NCBI GenBank assembly: GCA_036522155.1
Contig: DATDGI010000097.1
Coordinates: 1-36,142, forward strand
Length of the DNA stretch: 36,142 nt
DNA from: UBA9676 sp036522155
GTDB taxonomy: Bacteria; Actinomycetota; Actinomycetes; Streptosporangiales; Streptosporangiaceae
Direction: 5' to 3'
Part shown: positions 8,105 to 18,586 of the stretch, piece after piece
Position numbering within the stretch: position 1 is the first letter of the stretch
Layout of the letters: each line of letters starts with the position of its first letter
Translations under genes and position numbers: made by a program
The notes under the pieces: generated by a model
What the model was told of the DNA's origin: nothing
Database searches by the model: none
Seen by the model: the letters and a program-made list of their open reading frames with translations, nothing else

Positions 8105-10216
8105 TCATGACCGGGCCGCGTGGCTGGTCAGGTCGTAGACGGTCACGCCCTGGATGGTGTGGCTGGTGAAGTGGGCTTCGACCCATGAGCTGATGCGTGC
8201 TGCGTCGCCGGATCCCCCGCCGAAGCTGGACTGGTTCTGGCCGACGAAGTAGTGGATCTTGTGCTCGGACACGAGCTTCTCGAACTGGGCCAGGGTCGGC
8301 GTAGGGTCGGTGCCGTTGAAGCCGCCGATTGCCAGGACCGGGTCGCCGGTGGCGAGCTGGAGCGGGGCGGCGCTTTCCGCGCCGACGGTGGCGGCGGCCC
8401 AGGTGTAGCCGGATGCGCCGGCGCTGAGCAGTTCGGTGAGTGCGTGGCTGACCTGGGTGCTGCCGCCCAGCCCGCCCGGGCCGGCGCCAGCGCGCCCGCC
8501 GGTGCCAGCCCGGCCGGCAGTGGCGCCGCCCGGGCTGGATGGGAACCGCGGCTGGCCGGTGCGGGCGGATCCGGTGCGGGCCCCGCCCGGCCCGGCTGGG
8601 TTACCGCCGATTCCGCCGGGCAGGCGGGACTGGCCGCCGGCCGCCGGGAACCCGCCCGGGCCGCCGGATGCGCCGACGACGGCGGGGCCGGCCGAGGGGA
8701 GAGCGCCGGTGTGGGCGGTGGCCGCGGTGCTGATGCTGTAGGCCAGTGGACCGCCCAGCCCGGCGATCATGGCGAGCGAGACCGGGAGCGCAGCCAGGGC
8801 GGCATGTGCCCGTCCGCTGGGCATCCCCGCCCGGGGGCCGGCCAGCCGCGGTGAGAGGAGGATCACCGCCGCTGAGCCGAGGGCGGCGAGCACGACCGCC
8901 GCGCGCAGCCATGGGTACCAGTCCGGGCTGCGGCCAAGCAGCACCCAGGCCCAGCCGGCCGTCACCGCCACCATGGCAGTCATGGCCACCCGGGCGAACC
9001 AGGTGTGGCGATCCCGCCATAGCACAGCCGCGCCGATGCCAGTCAGCGCGCCGACCGCGGGGGCTAGGGCGACGGTGTAGTAGGGGTGGATGATTCCAGA
9101 CATGTAGCTGAACACCAGGCCGGTCGCCACCAGCCAGCCGCCCCACAGCAGGGCGGTGGAGCGGGTCCGGCCGGTGCGCGGCGAACGGCGTGACATCCAC
9201 AGCAGGGCCGCCAGGGCGATCAGCGCGGCCGGGATCAGCCAGCTGACCTGGCCGCCCATCTCCAGGCCGAACAGCCGCGCCAGGCCGGCCTGGCCGCCGA
9301 ATGAGGGCCCGGCCCCGCCGCGGAAGCCGACCGAGCCGGTCTCGTTCCCGTCCAGCCGGCCGAGCCCGTTGTAGCCAAACGTCAGCTGCAGGATGCTGTT
9401 GGTCGTAGAGCCGCCCACGTACGGGCGGTCGGCGGCGGGGGTCAGCATGACAATGGCCACCCACCAGCCCGCGCCTGCGAGCAGTGCTGCGCCGCCCACG
9501 AGCAGCTGCCACAGCCGCCGCCCGAGCCGCGGCGGCCCGGCTACCAGGTAGGTAAGCGCGAACACCGGCAGTACTAGGAAGGCCTGGAGCATCTTGGTCA
9601 GGAAGCCCAGCCCGAGCAGCGCCCCGGTGACGGCGAGCCACCGGGTCTGGCCCGACTCCAGGGCGCGGGTGGTGGTGTAGGCGCCGACGACCAGCACCAG
9701 CACCAGCAGCGCGTCTGGGTTGTTGTACCGGAACATCAAGGTGGCCACCGGTGTGACCGCCAGCACGGCACCGGCGATGAGGCCGGCCGCGGGCCCGAAC
9801 CAGCGGCGCACGGTGGCATAGAGCACGCCGACTGCGGCCAGACCCTCCAGCGCCTGCGGCACCAGCACGCTCCAGTAGTTCAAGCCGAAGACGCGAGCGG
9901 ACAGTTCCATCACCCAGAGCGAAGCCGGGGTCTTGTCCACGGTGATGAAGTTCGCGGAGTCGAACGAGCCGAACAAGAAGGCCTTCCAGCTCTTGGTGCC
10001 GGCCTGGACGGCGGCGGTGTAGAAGTCGTTGGCCCAGCCATTGCGGCTGAGCCCGGCCAGGTACAGCACCGCGGTCGCCGCCAGCAGCACGAGCAGCGCT
10101 GGCCGCGCCCATGCCGGGTCGCCGGGCCGTCCCCGCAGCAGCCGGGCCGCCCGGCTTCCCTGCGGGCCGGGGCCGTCCGGTGGGCGGTGGTGGGGCCGGG
10201 CCGATATGGCCGTCAT
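8105..10216 (-). CDS. GT39-family (ArnT/YkcB-like) membrane glycosyltransferase
   Basis: A 703-residue polytopic protein. After a short Pro/Arg-rich cytoplasmic tail it has about a dozen membrane segments starting at residue 40. The first extracytoplasmic loop holds WANDFYTAAVQAG and FITVDKTPASLWVMELSARV, matching the acidic loop and the (D/E)KxP-type motif of GT39 and ArnT enzymes that use polyprenyl-phosphate sugars. FRYNNPDALLVLVLVVGAYT follows. Residues about 500-585 are a Gly/Pro/Ala-rich linker leading to an outer C-terminal domain with YTWAAATVG, PVLAIGGFNGTDP and YFVGQN. The gene overlaps the upstream GT2-GtrA gene by ATGA (10213-10216), so translation is coupled. The enzyme probably transfers a sugar from the lipid carrier to an outer-surface acceptor; the sugar and acceptor are unknown. 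Confidence 0.88.
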   Translation of the reverse strand: MTAISARPHHRPPDGPGPQGSRAARLLRGRPGDPAWARPALLVLLAATAVLYLAGLSRNGWANDFYTAAVQAGTKSWKAFLFGSFDSANFITVDKTPASLWVMELSARVFGLNYWSVLVPQALEGLAAVGVLYATVRRWFGPAAGLIAGAVLAVTPVATLMFRYNNPDALLVLVLVVGAYTTTRALESGQTRWLAVTGALLGLGFLTKMLQAFLVLPVFALTYLVAGPPRLGRRLWQLLVGGAALLAGAGWWVAIVMLTPAADRPYVGGSTTNSILQLTFGYNGLGRLDGNETGSVGFRGGAGPSFGGQAGLARLFGLEMGGQVSWLIPAALIALAALLWMSRRSPRTGRTRSTALLWGGWLVATGLVFSYMSGIIHPYYTVALAPAVGALTGIGAAVLWRDRHTWFARVAMTAMVAVTAGWAWVLLGRSPDWYPWLRAAVVLAALGSAAVILLSPRLAGPRAGMPSGRAHAALAALPVSLAMIAGLGGPLAYSISTAATAHTGALPSAGPAVVGASGGPGGFPAAGGQSRLPGGIGGNPAGPGGARTGSARTGQPRFPSSPGGATAGRAGTGGRAGAGPGGLGGSTQVSHALTELLSAGASGYTWAAATVGAESAAPLQLATGDPVLAIGGFNGTDPTPTLAQFEKLVSEHKIHYFVGQNQSSFGGGSGDAARISSWVEAHFTSHTIQGVTVYDLTSHAARS

Positions 10217-11553
10217 CGTGCACTTCCCTCAGGGTTGACGTGAGTGGATGCCGCCCCGGCCATCGGGAGAGGAGCTGGGCGTGCGGGCGCGGTCCCGCGC
10301 CTGCGGAACACCCAGTTCCGGTAGAGCGCGAACCTGACCACGGTGGCGACCAGGTTGGCCGCGATGAGCACGGCCACCTCGGCGGCGCGGCCCGGCTGAC
10401 CGGTGGCCGCGTGCAGCCAGGCGAGCGCCCCGGAGGTGACCGCCAGCCCGATGCCGAACGCGATGAGGCCGCGGAGCTGGTGGCGGGCGGCGTGTCCGCG
10501 GCCCCGGATGCCGAAGGTGAACCGCCGGTTGGCCGCCGTATTGGCGACCGCGGTCACCAGCAGGCTGACAGCGTTCGAGGCCTGAGCGGTCATCACCCCC
10601 CGCAGCAACAGGTAGAGCACAACGAAGGCCATCGTGCTGGCCACGCCCACCGCGACGAACCGTGCGAGCTGGCGGGCCACCTCACCGGCCGGGCCGCCCG
10701 GGCCGCCGCCGGGCCGCCCCGCCGCGGCCATCAGCCCGGGGGGTGCGGGGCTGCCCAGCGCGGGGACGCTGATGCTGCCCCGGGCCAGCCCGGTGCCGAG
10801 GCGGATGATGCCGCGCAGGTCAGCCAGAGCGGTGGCGACCACGTTGACCCGGGAGTCGGGATCGTCGATCCAGTCCACCGGGACCTCATGGATGCGCAGG
10901 CCCGCCCGCTCGGCCAGCACGAGCAACTCCGTGTCGAAGAACCAGCCGGTGTCGGCGGTCAGCGGCAGCAGCTGCCGGGCGGCGTCAGCGCGGATCGCCT
11001 TGAAGCCGCACTGGGCGTCGGAGAACCCGGTGCCGAGGGTGGCGTGCAGGAGCAAGTTGTAGCAGCGCGAGATCACCTCGCGGCGCGGTCCGCGGATCAC
11101 CCGGGCGCCACGCGCCAGGCGGGTACCGATCGCCATGTCACTGTGGCCGGACAGCACCGGCGCCAGCAGCGGCAGCAGGGCGTTGAGGTCGGTGGACAGG
11201 TCCACGTCCATGTAGGCGTACACGTCGGCGTCACTGGCCAACCAGGTGGACCGCAGCGCGCCGCCGCGCCCGGGCCGTTCCAGCCGGACGGCGCGGACCG
11301 AGGGGAGTCCCGCCTGCAGCCCGGCAGCCTTGGCCCAGGTGCCGTCGGTGCTGCCGTTGTCCGCGATCGTGATACGCGCTCGGAAGGGAAACCCGGCATG
11401 CAGGTAGGCGTGCAGCCGCCGGACGCAGGGGACCAGGTCCCTGTCCTCGTTGCGGACCGGGATCACGATCTCCACCTGGGCCTGGCCTGGTTCGCGGGCC
11501 AGGCGCGGGGGGCCGGGCCTGGCTGCGTCAAGCAGGGAATCAGTCGCTCTCAT
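10213..11553 (-). CDS. GT2 polyprenyl-phosphate glycosyltransferase fused to GtrA domain
   Basis: A 446-residue fusion. Residues about 27-260 are a dolichyl-phosphate mannose synthase-like GT2 domain. Its motifs are VEIVIPVRNEDRDL, ITIADNGSTDGTW, the metal site YAYMDVDLSTDL, and GFSDAQCGFKAIRADAARQL followed by TGWFFDTELLVLA. Residues about 300-430 form a four-helix GtrA module (RQLARFVAVGVASTMAFVVL, NTAANRRFTFG, LYRNWVFRR), a family linked to flipping of lipid-linked sugars. The product should make a polyprenyl-phosphate sugar and help move it across the membrane for the coupled GT39 protein. The ATG at 11553 is the only good start before the AT-richer intergenic region. The two-gene arrangement resembles the ykcC/ykcB pair. 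Confidence 0.9.
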   Translation of the reverse strand: MRATDSLLDAARPGPPRLAREPGQAQVEIVIPVRNEDRDLVPCVRRLHAYLHAGFPFRARITIADNGSTDGTWAKAAGLQAGLPSVRAVRLERPGRGGALRSTWLASDADVYAYMDVDLSTDLNALLPLLAPVLSGHSDMAIGTRLARGARVIRGPRREVISRCYNLLLHATLGTGFSDAQCGFKAIRADAARQLLPLTADTGWFFDTELLVLAERAGLRIHEVPVDWIDDPDSRVNVVATALADLRGIIRLGTGLARGSISVPALGSPAPPGLMAAAGRPGGGPGGPAGEVARQLARFVAVGVASTMAFVVLYLLLRGVMTAQASNAVSLLVTAVANTAANRRFTFGIRGRGHAARHQLRGLIAFGIGLAVTSGALAWLHAATGQPGRAAEVAVLIAANLVATVVRFALYRNWVFRRRGTAPARPAPLPMAGAASTHVNPEGSAR

Positions 11554-11880
11554 GCTGGCAACAATTGATGAGCGTTCTGCATAACGGCTGGAGCGTGTCT
11601 AGGAGCCGCCTATGAAAAGCCCATAAATGTCGCTTGCCCAACCACCCATCACCGCCCGGAGTGGCGGCACCGCCGTTAAGTCACGCAGGGTAAAGCGAGG
11701 TGAGGAGGGATGAACCCTGAAATTCCCCGGTGACCGGAAAGGCATATACGCGTCTCGGTGCACGCCCGGCTGGCAGTAGTGAAATTGGCGTGCGCCAGCA
11801 TGGATATCACGGCTGGCGTGCGGCCACGAGAAAATCAGCCGGAATGGCTGACAGTAGCATTCTGGCCGCCGAGGCGGTGA
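11554..11880. other. Intergenic region between GT2-GtrA and Ser-rich genes
   Basis: This 327-base gap has no convincing gene. It holds an AT-richer patch at about 11610-11640 that may carry the promoter for the leftward glycosyltransferase operon. It also holds a perfect 7-base inverted repeat, CGCCAGC (11793-11799) with GCTGGCG (11812-11818), and the terminator of the Ser-rich gene (11828-11851). A 7-codon reading frame, 11710-11733, has a strong GAGGAGGG just upstream and ends by overlapping a 71-codon frame on the same strand; neither resembles a known protein. Confidence 0.5.
11828..11851 (-). terminator. Intrinsic terminator of the Ser-rich protein gene
   Basis: Read on the minus strand, a perfect 6-base stem (TCAGCC and GGCTGA, + strand 11835-11851) with a 5-base loop is followed at once by TTTTCTC. 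It begins 30 bases after the stop codon of the leftward Ser-rich protein gene. Stem, short loop and T-run are the standard Rho-independent layout; the stem is short, so strength is uncertain. Confidence 0.6.
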
Positions 11881-12216
11881 CTACGACCCGCCGGACGTCG
11901 CATGGCTGGTACCAGAACCCGACGACGCAGACGATGACGCGCTGACGCCACTCGAACGCCCGCTGGCCGCACTTGAGCCCGAACTGGACGTGGCGGAGCT
12001 GCCGGATGTGCTGGCGGCCGGACGAGAACCTGACGCGGCGGACTTGTGCGCCGACCCGGGCAAGGCCAGGGCAACCGCGCCCGCCGCCACCAGGCCGCTG
12101 ACACCGGCTGCCGCCGTGGCCGCCCGGAGCCGCCGCCGGCCCGCGTCCCGGTCCCGGGATGCCGCCTCCCGGGCGATCGAATACCGCTGTCCGCTGTTCA
12201 TACCGTGCAGTCTCAT
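11881..12216 (-). CDS. Small Ser-rich membrane-anchored protein, unknown function
   Basis: A 111-residue protein with a basic N-terminus, one membrane helix at about residues 33-54 (ATAAAGVSGLVAAGAVALAL), and a tail made almost entirely of Ser, Ala, Gly and Thr. The tail should lie outside the cell and is probably disordered. I recall similar proteins next to ferric reductase-like and ApbE-like genes in actinobacteria, but neither is present here. The ATG at 12216 has GGAG about 9 bases upstream; an alternative ATG at 12201 would remove five residues and has a poorer site. The Ser-rich tail gives good codon bias in this frame, and a terminator follows the stop. Two other frames overlapping it lack such features. 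Confidence 0.6.
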   Translation of the reverse strand: MRLHGMNSGQRYSIAREAASRDRDAGRRRLRAATAAAGVSGLVAAGAVALALPGSAHKSAASGSRPAASTSGSSATSSSGSSAASGRSSGVSASSSASSGSGTSHATSGGS

Positions 12217-12358
12217 GGCAGGGTCTCCGGGCGCGCTCCGGGCACCATCTCAGGAGACTATGAACCGCGGGGGGCCGGCCTTGCCGGGTCGGCAGGACCG
12301 GCTTCTTGCCGCCGACCGACAACTGCAGCCAGAGGGAATCAGTCGTCTGGGCGGGCCG

Positions 12359-14290
<1,932 letters not shown>

Positions 14291-14438
14291 CGGATCCGCA
14301 CTCCTTGCCGCCGGGCGCCGTCCATGCCGCTCGGCCACTGATAAATCGCCAATGCCAGTGTGCAACCCCGTTCGGAGTGCTGCTACCCGCGCGCTGCCGC
14401 CATGAGCACCCCCCGCGCGCACGTGCCCGCCGCCGCCG

Positions 14439-15209
14439 TCAGCCCGTGCGGGGCTCCCAGCTGAAGAACCGCACCGCCAGCAGCAGCCCGGCCAGTCCCC
14501 AGATGGCGACGATCAGCACATCAGTCCAGTGGAAGGCGGTCCCGAGGAACCCGGCCTGCATGCCGTCGGCGAAGTGCTTGACCGGGAAGACCCGGGCGAT
14601 CCACAGGATCCAGGACGGGGTGTTGTTGCCGAACGGAATGAAGATCCCGGACAGGAACAGCACCGGCAGGATGGTCGCGTTGACGATGGCGGCCGACGCC
14701 TCGGCGTTCGGGATCACCGCGGTGACCGCGAGCCCCAGCGCGCAGAACGTCGCCGCCCCCACCACCAGCACCACCAGGAAGCGCAGCAGGGTGAGCCCGG
14801 TCGGGAGGCTGGCGCTGTAGAAGGCCCGCCCGAACGCGGCCGTGATGATCACCAGCAGCACCGAGACCAGCAGCGCGTGCACGATCCGGGCGCCCAGGAA
14901 AGCGGAGCCGGGCAGCGGGGTGCCGTTGGTCCGCTTGAGCACACCGGCGTCCCGCTGGAACGTCAGCTGGATCGCGATGTTGTTGTAGCAGGCGGTGATC
15001 ACCGCGAACGACGCCATCGAGGCCACGTAGTAGGTGGCCGAGTTCACCGACCGGGTACCGATCTGGACGGTGTAGTGGCCGAGCAGGGACGTGAAGATCA
15101 CCAGGAACATCAGCGGGAACGCGAACGTGAAGAACGCCGACGCCGGGTTCCGCCAGAACGATTTATTGACATAACGGATTTGCGTGGTGGTCATCGTCAG
15201 CGCGCTCAT
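14439..15209 (-). CDS. ABC-2 type transporter permease
   Basis: A 256-residue integral membrane protein with about six helices. It starts with TQIRYVNKSFWRNPASAFFT, the usual amphipathic entry of DrrB-like permeases, then has FPLMFLVIFTSLLG. A conserved segment, AVIPNAEASAAIVNATILP, leads to LFLSGIFIPF, typical of the ABC-2 permease core. It is the membrane half of an exporter; the ATPase lies immediately upstream with an ATGA overlap (15206-15209), so the two are translationally coupled and made in matched amounts. Drug or lipid export is the usual role, but the substrate is unknown. Confidence 0.92.
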   Translation of the reverse strand: MSALTMTTTQIRYVNKSFWRNPASAFFTFAFPLMFLVIFTSLLGHYTVQIGTRSVNSATYYVASMASFAVITACYNNIAIQLTFQRDAGVLKRTNGTPLPGSAFLGARIVHALLVSVLLVIITAAFGRAFYSASLPTGLTLLRFLVVLVVGAATFCALGLAVTAVIPNAEASAAIVNATILPVLFLSGIFIPFGNNTPSWILWIARVFPVKHFADGMQAGFLGTAFHWTDVLIVAIWGLAGLLLAVRFFSWEPRTG

Positions 15210-16201
15210 GCCCTGCCCCCATCCTCACGGCCGGCCTCGCTGCCCGGCGCATCGCCGGTGAGCGACAGGTACACGTCTTCCAGCGACGGCCTGGTCACCT
15301 CCAGCCCGTCCAGCGCGACCCGCTGTTCCAGCGCCCAGCCGGTGAGCTGGTGCAGCGCCAGCGTGACGTCGTCCGGGGCGAACCCGGTGAAGCCATCCGG
15401 GCCGGCCGGGCCGCCCAGCCCGGGCGGCGGGGTGGTGCCGGCCGGCAGCCGGTAACGGACCTGGGCCCGGGCCAGTTCCCGGTCGGCCAGCGTGGCCGGG
15501 TCGCCCTCGGCGACGATCCGCCCGGCCGAGATCACCGCGACCCGGTCGGCCAGGTACTGCGCCTCGTCCATGTAGTGCGTCGTGAGTAGCACCGTCTTGC
15601 CCAGGTTGGCCAGGTTCTTGATCACTTCCCAGGACTCGCGGCGGGCCGACGGGTCGAACCCAGTGGTCGGCTCGTCCAGGAACAGCAGTTCCGGGTTGCC
15701 CGCCAGGGCGATCGCGACATCGAGCCGCCGCTGCTGGCCGCCGGAGAGCTTACTCACCCGCGAGTCCCGCTTGGCCTCCAGCCCGACCAGGCCGATGACC
15801 TCGTCGACCGGCCGTGGGTCCGGGTAGTACCCGGCGTACATCCGGACCGTCTCGGCCACCGTCAGGTACCGCTCGACCCCGGTGGACTGCAGCACGATGC
15901 CGATCTGGCTCTTCAGCCGGGCCCGCTGCCGCGCGGGGTCGTAGCCGAGCACGGTCACCTCGCCGCCGTCCCGGCTGCGGTATCCCTCCAGGATTTCGAC
16001 CGTGGTGGTCTTCCCGGCCCCGTTCGGCCCCAGCAGGGCGAAGATCTCACCGCGGCGGATGTCCAGGTCTATGCCGTTCACCGCGGTCACGCCGCCGTAG
16101 CTCTTCACCAGCCCGCTCACATGCACGGCCAGCGGTGGCCCGCCGTCCTGATCATGGCGGGCGGCGTCCCCGGCCGCGGTTTCACCTGGCAACGTAGTCA
16201 T
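15206..16201 (-). CDS. ABC transporter ATP-binding protein (DrrA-like)
   Basis: A 331-residue ATPase powering the adjacent ABC-2 permease. Motifs in order: VKSYGGVTAVNGIDLDI, Walker A LLGPNGAGKTTT, Q-loop near GIVLQSTG, signature KLSGGQQRRLDVAIAL, Walker B PELLFLDEPTTGFDP, and the switch His in VLLTTHYMDEA. The C-terminal ~90 residues (RIVAEGDPATLADRE and later LEVTRPSLEDVYLSLTG) are the DrrA-type extension. The ATG at 16201 gives a short polar leader before the domain; the frame is open 35 codons further upstream without a recognisable site. The gene ends in an ATGA overlap with the permease. Confidence 0.92.
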   Translation of the reverse strand: MTTLPGETAAGDAARHDQDGGPPLAVHVSGLVKSYGGVTAVNGIDLDIRRGEIFALLGPNGAGKTTTVEILEGYRSRDGGEVTVLGYDPARQRARLKSQIGIVLQSTGVERYLTVAETVRMYAGYYPDPRPVDEVIGLVGLEAKRDSRVSKLSGGQQRRLDVAIALAGNPELLFLDEPTTGFDPSARRESWEVIKNLANLGKTVLLTTHYMDEAQYLADRVAVISAGRIVAEGDPATLADRELARAQVRYRLPAGTTPPPGLGGPAGPDGFTGFAPDDVTLALHQLTGWALEQRVALDGLEVTRPSLEDVYLSLTGDAPGSEAGREDGGRA

Positions 16202-16284
16202 CGGCCATCCCCGGCTCCTCGTCTGGCTACCCCCGCCACACGAACCTTCCCATGATCTCCGGCCGGGGAGAAGGCCCATTCCTG

Positions 16285-16302
16285 AACGGTTCGCGGACCG
16301 TT
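16285..16302 (-). terminator. Hairpin directly after the PAP2 gene
   Basis: AACGGT (16285-16290) and ACCGTT (16297-16302) form a perfect 6-base stem with a 6-base loop, starting immediately after the stop codon of the leftward PAP2 gene. No T-run follows, so it may be a weak or Rho-assisted terminator, or only a stabilising 3' hairpin. Confidence 0.35.
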
Positions 16303-16974
16303 TCACGACCGGACGCGCAGCGCGGGGACGTGCCGGTCCAGCACGCCGGAGACCGCGTGCGCCGTGCTCGCGCCGATGCTCGCGCCGATGATCGTGTCGC
16401 CCGGGTAGTGGACACCGGTATGGACCCGCGAGTAGGCGACCCCGCCGGCCAGCAGGTGCAGGCCCAGCGCCAGCCAGGGCAGGTCGCGGCCGACGGCGGA
16501 GGCGAACGCGAAGGCGGGCGCCGAGTGCCCGGACGGGAACGAGGCCGACCGGGGCATCGTGACCTGCCGCTGCCCCGGTACCCCGGCCCCGGCCCGGTCG
16601 GGCCGCCGCCGCGCGTACACCGACTTCATGCCCAGGTTGACCAGCGCCGAGGTGACCCCGACCGCGATCAGACCGTGAGCGGCGGCCCGCCGCCCGGCTG
16701 GCCCGCCCGCGGCCGCGAGGACCGCCGCGGTGCCCACCCAGAGCCGCGACTTGTCCGCGGCCCGGGACAGCCGCCGCACCGGCCCGTCCAGCGTCGGCGT
16801 GCCGACCGAGGCGATCGCCTCATAGACCGCCCGGTCAACCTGGCCTGCCTGCTTGAGCCCCGCCGCCAGCCGCTGGCGGGCCGGCTCAGTCGCAGCGGTC
16901 AGCCGGCCGGCCAGCCGGTTCCCGGCCTGCGCGGCCCGCCCCGCGAACCGCTCGCCGGTACCCCCAGCGGCCAT
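16303..16974 (-). CDS. PAP2-family phosphatase
   Basis: A 223-residue membrane phosphatase of the type acting on phosphatidic acid, undecaprenyl diphosphate or similar lipids. All three active-site motifs are present: KSVYARRRP (about residues 117-125), FPSGHS (about 145-150) and SRVHTGVHYPGD (about 181-192). The helices around these motifs are hydrophobic. The first ~70 residues form a basic, soluble extension. The ATG at 16974 sits six bases after TAGCCT, so translation is probably leaderless. It is divergent from the damaged lipid-kinase gene 25 bases away. PAP2 and this kinase type are often neighbours or fused in actinobacteria, so they probably once acted on the same lipid pool. Confidence 0.9.
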   Translation of the reverse strand: MAAGGTGERFAGRAAQAGNRLAGRLTAATEPARQRLAAGLKQAGQVDRAVYEAIASVGTPTLDGPVRRLSRAADKSRLWVGTAAVLAAAGGPAGRRAAAHGLIAVGVTSALVNLGMKSVYARRRPDRAGAGVPGQRQVTMPRSASFPSGHSAPAFAFASAVGRDLPWLALGLHLLAGGVAYSRVHTGVHYPGDTIIGASIGASTAHAVSGVLDRHVPALRVRS

Positions 16975-16979
16975 TTGCG

Positions 16980-16986
16980 TAGGCTA
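16980..16986. promoter_or_regulatory. Overlapping divergent -10 boxes between PAP2 and kinase pseudogene
   Basis: TAGGCT on the plus strand (16980-16985) and TAGCCT on the minus strand (16986-16981) share five bases. The minus-strand box is six bases from the PAP2 ATG. The plus-strand box is 14 bases from the TTG at 17000. The two promoters would therefore compete for the same DNA. No clear -35 box is seen for either. Confidence 0.4.
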
Positions 16987-16999
16987 ACACCAGGCGTCG

Positions 17000-18444
17000 T
17001 TGGCGAGCAGGGGCAGCCGTGGCGGGACAACCAGCACCGGGGGGCGGCGGCGTACCAGGCCGGAACCGGTGCCCGCAGTCCCGTCGCCAGGGAACCGGCC
17101 ATCCGCGAGTGAGCGGATCGCCGCCCTTTTCTCACTGGCCAGCCTGGTGGCCGCCGCACTGCTGACCGTGGCGGGGATCGCCATCCACCTGGCCGGGGTG
17201 ATCCTCGCCCTGGCCGGCGTCCTGGCCGGCGTGACCGGCTGCTGGTACCTGGTGTCGCGGCGGGGGCTGATCCGGCTCGCCGCCCTGGCCGTGACGGTGA
17301 CGGCGGCCGCCGCGCTGGTGGCCGGCCTGTTCCTGGCTGACATCTCCGTCTGGCGCGCGGCCATCATCGTGGTACTGGCGATCGTGTCGGCCGCCACCGG
17401 GCGGCACGCGCTGCGCCGCACTCCCGCCGCCCTGCGCTCGGCGGCGTCACGCGCGCCCGCGGCCGGGCCTGCCCGGCAGCCCGTGCTGATCATGAACCTG
17501 AAGTCCGGCGGCGGGAAGGCCGAGCGGTAGCACCTGGCGCGGGAGTGCCGGGAACGCGGCATCGAGACGGTCATCCTGCGGCCCGGGGACGACCTGCTCC
17601 AGCTGGCCGAGGACGCGATCGCCCGCGGGGCCGACGTGATCGGCATGGCCGGCGGGTACGGATCACAGGCCCTGGTGGCCACCGTCGCCGCCCGGCATGA
17701 CATCCCGCATGTCTGCGTGCCCGCGGGGACACGCAACCATTTCGCGCTCGACCTCGGGCTGGACCGGGAGGACGTGGTCGGGGCGCTGGACGCGTTCAGC
17801 GACGGGGTGGAGCGCCGGATCGACCTGGCCACCGTCAACGGGCGCACGTTCGTCAATAACGCCTCGCTCGGCGTCTACGCCAGGGTGGTCCAGTCGCCCG
17901 AGTACCGGGCGGCCAAGCTGAAGACCGCGCTGGCCATGCTCCCCGACCTGGTCGGCCCGGCGGCCGGGCCGATGGAACTGTCCTTCGCCGGGCCCGATGC
18001 CACCCAGTACCCGGCCGCGCAGATGATCCTGGTCTCGAACAACCCGTACCAGCTCGTCCATGCCGGTGGCCGGGGCACCCGCGAGCGGATGGACACCGGC
18101 CTGCTGGGGATCGCCGTCGCCAGGATCGCCGACGCCGCCGGCGCCCGGCGGTTCGTGACGCTGGAAATGGCGGGCCAGGCCCGTCGTTTCCCGGGCTGGC
18201 TCGAGTGGGCCGCCGCCGGTTCGTGGTCGGCTCCGGCGGGCCGGTCGAGGTCGGCGTGGATGGCGAGGCCCTGGTCATGGACCCGCCCGTGGTCTTCGAG
18301 TCACGGCCCGGCGCGCTGCGGGTTCGGGTGCCGCGGCACGCCGTGCAGCGGTCACCGGCGTCCCGTGCCGTCCGGCTGATATCCCGCTCGACCGTGGCCG
18401 ATCTGGGCCGGGTGGCGTGGGGCGCGCCCGCGGCGCGCGCCTGA
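17000..18444 (+). pseudogene. Diacylglycerol/sphingosine kinase-like lipid kinase, inactivated
   Basis: The sequence reads as one ancestral protein of about 480 residues: an N-terminal membrane domain with about four helices (residues ~40-135) and a YegS/DagK-type catalytic domain starting PVLIMNLKSGGGKAER. Three lesions are visible. First, an in-frame TAG at 17528-17530 directly after GGGKAER, beyond which the same frame continues as HLARECRERGIETVI. Second, the nucleotide-binding motif normally GGDGS reads GGYGS (TAC at 17657-17659). Third, near 18205 the coding frame shifts by one base; the proper C-terminus FVVGSGGPVEVGVDGEA continues in the other frame to a natural stop at 18444. PAGTRNHFALDLGLDR is still intact. 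The start is taken as TTG 17000. Three independent defects make a real pseudogene much more likely than one sequencing error. Confidence 0.85.
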
Positions 18445-18491
18445 CCGGACCCCCGGCGTTACCGGGCCATGTTCGTGTCCTCCGGAAGCGG

Positions 18492-18535
18492 CACGATTTC
18501 GTGATCTTGGAAAACGCGCTCTGGATCGGTAGAAG
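18492..18535 (+). promoter_or_regulatory. Promoter of the 94-residue hypothetical protein
   Basis: TTGGAA (18507-18512), 17 bases, then TAGAAG (18530-18535) form a plausible promoter. A short palindrome, CACGA-TT-TCGTG (18492-18503), lies directly upstream of the -35 box and could be an operator. The predicted transcript starts near 18542, which excludes the ATG at 18536 and supports the GTG at 18587. Confidence 0.5.
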
Positions 18536-18586
18536 ATGCAGACGCCTGGGCAGTCAGCCCGGGCACCGGTCACTTGGGAGGAACAA

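Noticed and set aside
8460..8720. Repetitive-looking Gly/Pro codon stretch in the GT39 gene
   Set aside because: It is low-complexity linker coding sequence with irregular units, not a DNA repeat or CRISPR.
10111..11568. Long plus-strand frame opposite the GT2-GtrA gene
   Set aside because: No recognisable domains; the minus-strand frame has complete GT2 and GtrA motifs.
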